From positions 4,300,501 to 4,364,500 of the forward strand of contig NC_092569.1 in the NCBI RefSeq assembly GCF_037975245.1: DNA of 64,000 bases, in the 5' to 3' direction. The DNA is from Apostichopus japonicus (Eukaryota; Echinodermata; Holothuroidea; Aspidochirotida; Stichopodidae). Under the pieces are notes generated by a model. That model was not told where the DNA came from and ran no database searches. It worked only from the letters and a program-made list of their open reading frames with translations. Below are positions 59,324 through 64,000 of this stretch, one piece after another. The position numbers and the translations under genes were made by a program. How positions within the stretch are numbered: the first letter of the stretch is position 1; each line of letters starts with the position of its first letter.

Positions 59324-61627
59324 GTAAGTTTATGTCATGTTTTGATTTTGTTACAGGTGTGCTGAGATAATAGCCCAGACCTAGTTTTCATTAACGAATG
59401 TGTGTGTGTGTGATTTTATGTATACTTGTATGTTTGAATGATTTAGATTTAATCCATTGCGTTGCAGACATTTAATGAGTCACTTGGAATTTGTCACAAT
59501 CTACTACTGTACCGGTACAGTAATACTGTAGCATATTCATCGGTTGAAAGAAAGCTAACACTTTATTTGTTACCTCTCACTGACAACATTGCAGCAAAAA
59601 CTGAGAAGTTTAATTCTAATGTTTGCAAATTGAACCCCACTTACAGTATTACATCAATATTTGTGAGATGCAAAATCTTCTGCATTGGTTGGAACCTCTT
59701 GTACAGTAAGTTACAGCAGTTTATTTATTAAAAGCAGTCACATGTACATCTCTTATATAGTAAAGTTGGTATCCAGTCAAAACGTCCCTTTACCAAAACG
59801 TCCCCGCTTTTTTAAGACCAAAACGTCCCCGCTTTTTACCAAAACGTCCCCGCAGTCAAAACGTCCCCGTGACAAAACGTCCCCGCTTTTATAATCAGTT
59901 GGAATGCAAGTGTGGATGTTTTTAGTTCAAATCAACGAGTAAGGATAAGTATAGTTCAGGTTGAAAACACAGTTTTTAGGGAGTGGGAAGTGCCGGTTAT
60001 GAGGGCGGAAACATTTTTGAGTATAATTTTCTGAGGTAAGATACTATAAATAGAAAAAGGGATGCAAGAGGGCTGTAGATTAATATGATTTTTTTCAAAC
60101 ACAATTTGGTTTCTGAATTTAATACGATATTGAGGGAAGGAAATAAAAAATTTTTTTTTTTTTAGTTACTTTTGGAATATGCAAGACAGGCTGGATGTAA
60201 GTGATATATATTTTCCTACAGCACACTACGTTTATTTTATTTTTCTGAATTCAAATTATAACTTAAAATTAATATATATTCACAACTGTGAATGAATGTG
60301 ATAGACAGGGACGTTTTGACTTACGGGGACGTTTTGACCAACGGGGACGTTTTGACCAAAAGCGGGGAGGTTTTGGTAAAGGGACGTTTTGACTGGTAAG
60401 CGTAAAGTTAAACCTTATAATGCAAGTGCATATCACTGGACAGTCGGAAAATATCTACTCGGTATCGCTTCGCAAAATGGACAAATTGCTATATACCTTG
60501 TGAAGATGTACTGTACAGGTGATAGCAGTATCTGGACACAGGTAACATAGTACTTTGCAAGGTAACGTTCAGAGCCTTCAAAAGTGCTATACAAAGTTCA
60601 AGCACTAAATTATGCCCTGAAAGTGCTATACTGTAGAACTTATAGCAAAATTGACTCAAACCTTATTACTACCCACTGTTTGTTTGGGCTTAGAATAACA
60701 GTTTGTTACTTTTTCATTTAAAAAAATAAACTATTTCATTTGTAACATTTCTCTTACAGCAGGAAAGATCTTTGGAGGAGAAGAAAACTCATGCAAAAGA
60801 CACACAGCTGGCATCGATGCCCTTCTCTGAAAACCTTTCACAAGACCACAACCTCCAAGAAGGCGCCTCTGGTCAGGCCAGCAAAGTTCTGCGTGGTGAA
60901 ATACCGCAGCAACCGGAAGAATGATAGCAATCAAGATGCCGTCTTTGTGAACGGTTCCAATCCGTCGAATCTGAAATTCGACGGTAGCTTCTCGTTTTCT
61001 TGCCCGTCTAACTTTAGCGTCAGCCAGACGGGAGGCTGGAAGACCTCCCTGACGCGGCGGAAGAGACTGCATCCGGCAGAGGAGAAATTTCAAAAGAAGA
61101 GGATGGCAAAGAGGATTAGCGGAACCAAAGATCTCATCTTGACCGAAGGACTCAGCATCACGACAAACAAAAATAAATTGCCGTCCTTCAGAACGTTAGC
61201 GACGATCGAGGAAGAACGGCCGGAAGAGGTCAGTGCTAAAGTTCAAGAGACAAGTCGTTCGTCCTCTTCCGTCCACGGTCATCGTGGCGCAAGTGCGGAC
61301 GTCGTCCCGCAAGCTGCAGCATTTTCCTGTTTCGCCGATTCGGCCGGCTCCTCTTTCGCTAACGTCGGAGCTCGGATCGAGTACGGAGTGCCCGATCAGA
61401 AACCGCCGCAGAACACTTTTGCCAAATGGAAGTATCGAAATTCGGAAAGAACTTTGAACAGGAGGGGCAATATCGCAATGTCCAAACAGTCGTGTTCCCA
61501 GCAGGCCAGATTATCGCAGGCAGCGGCCGTCGATGACACGACGGTGGAAGAATTGGCCGGTTATTTTGACAACCTCGTGCACATCCCTAAAAAGATGTCC
61601 GCTATGGCGGAGATGATGTATACGTAG
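59223..61627 (+). CDS. OSER1: Oxidative stress-responsive serine-rich protein 1
   Basis: Two coding exons (59223-59323 and 60760-61627) join at phase 2 to encode 322 residues (human 292). The N-terminus holds LHKIFKKLQVDP, matching human TAFKKLRVDA. The middle is Ser/Lys-rich with basic patches. The C-terminus reads SCSQQARL...VDDTTVEELAGYF then IPKKMSAMAEMMYT; human has [22 protein letters not shown] and IPKKMSHMAEMMYT. This C-terminal block defines the family. OSER1 is induced by oxidative stress and is reported as a FOXO target affecting stress resistance and lifespan; its molecular activity is not established. The internal ATG at 60791 is not the start, because the upstream exon carries the conserved KKLQVD motif. 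Confidence 0.94.
59768..60401. mobile_element. 634-bp foldback element with 8-bp TSD
   Basis: A perfect 8-bp direct repeat, GTAAAGTT, borders it at 59760-59767 and 60402-60409. The inverted ends share CCAGTCAAAACGTCCCTTTA and continue CCAAAAC(G/C)TCCCCGCTTTT with one mismatch. Both ends then carry repeated AAAACGTCCCCG units (about six left, four right). The AT-rich middle has no transposase. Long inverted repeats of tandem subunits with 8-bp TSDs resemble the TU foldback elements known from sea urchins (family knowledge, not tested). It is in the OSER1 intron. Confidence 0.88.
60760..61627 (+). CDS. OSER1: OSER1 terminal coding exon
   Basis: The acceptor is tctcttacag|CAG|GAAAG, a NAGNAG pair differing by one residue. 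It encodes residues 34-322, ending at TAG 61625-61627. Higher GC and CpG than the surroundings support coding function. Confidence 0.93.
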
Positions 61628-64000
61628 CCAAATCCTGCGACTGGGATTGAATAGTTTCTATATTTTTTTGTTGTGGAAGCGAGCAGATTTACAGTTACAG
61701 TGCAACTCACACTTGGAGAGTTATGTCATTGAAAAACGTGAGAATGAATGAAAGTCTAAGCCAGTAGCACCGTAGAAGTCAGAGGAAAGATATCATAAAT
61801 TGCATCTGGATATCCCCACCCCCCCCCCCCCTCCCCTACCGTTTTCTTCCTCTGGATATCAAAATTAATTTCAGCAGCTCTAGCAGTCCATGAATTAGTA
61901 TTCTCAGTATCCTCCATAGACTATAAAAGAGACAACATCTTTAAGCTGTACTCTAGGTTCGTTTTCCTGTTTGTAAATGTTTGGGACTTATCCAGAGACA
62001 TCACCGCAAGGTATTATTATAAATAGTAAGCAATTTATTTGCAAGGTTAGTCCATACTGAACAGTGGAACCTTTCCCCACACTTTCCTTCCCACACAGAT
62101 AAAAGACAAAGCAAGACTTCAATGTAAAGTTCCTTTGAAAGGAAGAGAGACAAGCAGAGATTTTAAAGTGTTTACTTTATTAACTAAATATTCTGTTTCC
62201 CTGTTGTGATCATCCATGATTGCAGTTTTCATGTTGAGTTTGTTTCTTCTTAGAATATAGAGTAAATCCATTTCTAGAAATAATTTTACTAGATACCGGT
62301 GACATTTGTTCAAGTTTTTGGTGGACCCTCTCATCCAGTTTGTATGTATGTTAAGTTCAAATCGAGACATTCATTCGTGCTGTAACTTGTACCAGCGGTA
62401 CCCATCATATGGCATCCACTATCTCTCTTTCGATTGCCCGTCATCTTGATGTCAGTAATGATGTAGTGTCGTTATTTGGGGAAGTTTTATGTTTGTTACC
62501 AAGCAATCTATGTTTGAATATATTAAAAAGAGTCGAGATGTGGAGACACTTCTGTTTGTTATTTTACAAAGTAATTAATCATTGTACTTATTATTAATAA
62601 TCTCTAAACGTTGAATGAGGATGTGTTCACTGAAAGAGGAAAGTGGTTGGCTTCTAAAGGCTACAGTATATTATTAAGCTGTTAATAATGCTTTGGATTG
62701 TTTATTTAGACTTGATGCATCAATTCAGAATGGTTGCATCCAGTATATTATTCCTTCTGAAGGTTAAAATAACAGGCTCTCTCTCTCTGGAGTAAATAGG
62801 TATCAAGGCTTGTCAGTAACAATTTAGTCAAACAGCTATTCTATTTCTCTGTTTTGAGAGTCTATGTGGACATGAAAAAGAAAATATTTATTTTGTCTAT
62901 TCTTTTTTCTGAAGTTGAATTCCCCCGTCTTAATTTGAATAGACAGCGTCATTATGATAGTAAATTCTGATATCGAGTTAAACAAGCATAGAGTCAGATC
63001 TATAGTTTATTTCTGATGTAACCACTGGGTGTCTGAATCTTGCATTGGGTTTCTTGTATGCTCTTATCACTGAAGTTTGTCCATTCTTAAATCTATATTA
63101 CAAATGCGGTTGGAAAGTCAGGAGGTAAAAATTTTCACTTACAGACGGTTGTGCACCCTTCACCTCTTGCCTCTGTGTTCCCATAGTCTGTGTTCCTGTA
63201 AAAGGAATGACATGAAGTGAAACGTGGCGCTTCAGGAAATTGGATCATTGTTTGGGATTCAGTTTGACTGATTCCACAAATTGTCTTAGTATATATAAAG
63301 AGGTAGTTGTTCCACAGGAGATTGTTGCAATTATTGCAAAAATTACCGATAAATAGTCTCAATATAAATTACTTTTTCCTCCCCACCCCCCCCTCCCCAT
63401 CTTCTCACCCTTTGACTTCCCTGTGCTGTAACAGTAAAAAGAGTTTCATAATTATTTATTGTTTTAGGTCCTCAAATTTGTTTTGTGAAACATACAAACA
63501 ACAGATGTTTTTTCTGTCTTATTACATATCATTGTCTAATGTGCCTTCTTTTGTTTATTGCTTTACTATCAGCTGGTCCAGAGGCAACTTATATTAAGAG
63601 GAAGGGGAAGGATGTGGCCCAGGGGTAGTTGAAATTGATACCCAGTGTAGGGGTATGGCCATATCTCTCCCCCCCCCCTACAAAAAAGTTAAGATGTGAA
63701 AATACTAAGCTTGAAAAAGGAGTGTACAGTACATCACCATAGCCTGTAACCTAAGTTTGACACTTGGTCTAGGCATCTATCTCCTGCATATGCAGTGGTG
63801 CATTCCACACCACCCTGAAAGGATGGTAGGCTGGGTTAGCATTCTGAAACACTAAACTCATTCCTTTCATGACAGGGTGGTGAGTAGGGTGTCATTGAGA
63901 TATTTAACCTACTAACAAGGGAGCATATCCCCCCCCCCCCATCCATCATCCACTTTCAAAATAAAATCCAGCATGTACTTCTAATGATGTTTCCAATGAT
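61628..64000. other. OSER1 3' UTR and downstream DNA
   Basis: No further exon is supported. An ATTAAA at 62522 is a possible OSER1 poly(A) signal and an AATAAA occurs at 63960. C runs lie at 61809, 63668 and 63929. Short frames here lack similarity. Confidence 0.45.

Overview
This is animal genomic DNA: small exons with GT/AG splice sites, long AT-rich introns, TA/TG microsatellites, G/C homopolymer runs and several short non-autonomous DNA transposons. Protein similarity and repeat style suggest a marine deuterostome invertebrate, most likely an echinoderm (inference). No bacterial-type operons, CRISPR arrays, rRNA genes or intact tRNA genes were seen. Homology is judged from memory of family sequences, not from a search.

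Layout. (1) 41-9732, + strand: the last six coding exons of a gene that starts upstream of the window; product not recognised; AATAAA at 11127. (2) 22013-16942, - strand: TBPL1 (TBP-like factor, TLF/TRF2), seven exons here including one probable non-coding exon ending at 23629; a 362-residue protein with an acidic C-terminal tail not found in the 186-residue human protein. (3) 27441-37377, + strand: geminin (GMNN), seven coding exons, with destruction box, bipartite NLS, Cdt1-binding/coiled-coil region and acidic tail; a probable non-coding exon ends at 26050. TBPL1 and GMNN are divergent neighbours. (4) 46973-44560, - strand: a two-coding-exon gene with a FAM167/LURAP1-like coiled-coil segment. 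(5) 59223-61627, + strand: OSER1 (oxidative stress-responsive serine-rich protein 1), with a probable non-coding first exon ending at 58610.

The rest is intergenic or intronic DNA. About 47-58.5 kb is gene-poor and rich in TA microsatellites, a 73-bp-armed palindrome, tRNA-SINE remnants and a 0.8-kb 20-bp minisatellite. Mobile elements with identifiable ends are three TTAA-flanked MITEs (9210, 13739, 42104) and two ~0.6-kb elements with perfect 8-bp target duplications and GGTA termini (26387 and 59768), the second being a foldback element inside the OSER1 intron.

Functionally, geminin (replication licensing and cell-fate inhibitor), TBPL1 (TATA-independent core promoter factor) and OSER1 (oxidative-stress response) are separate housekeeping or regulatory genes; nothing in the window indicates a joint pathway. 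The most unusual patterns are TAGGC-rich clusters just downstream of the candidate first splice donors of TBPL1, GMNN and OSER1, and the 8-bp-TSD elements.
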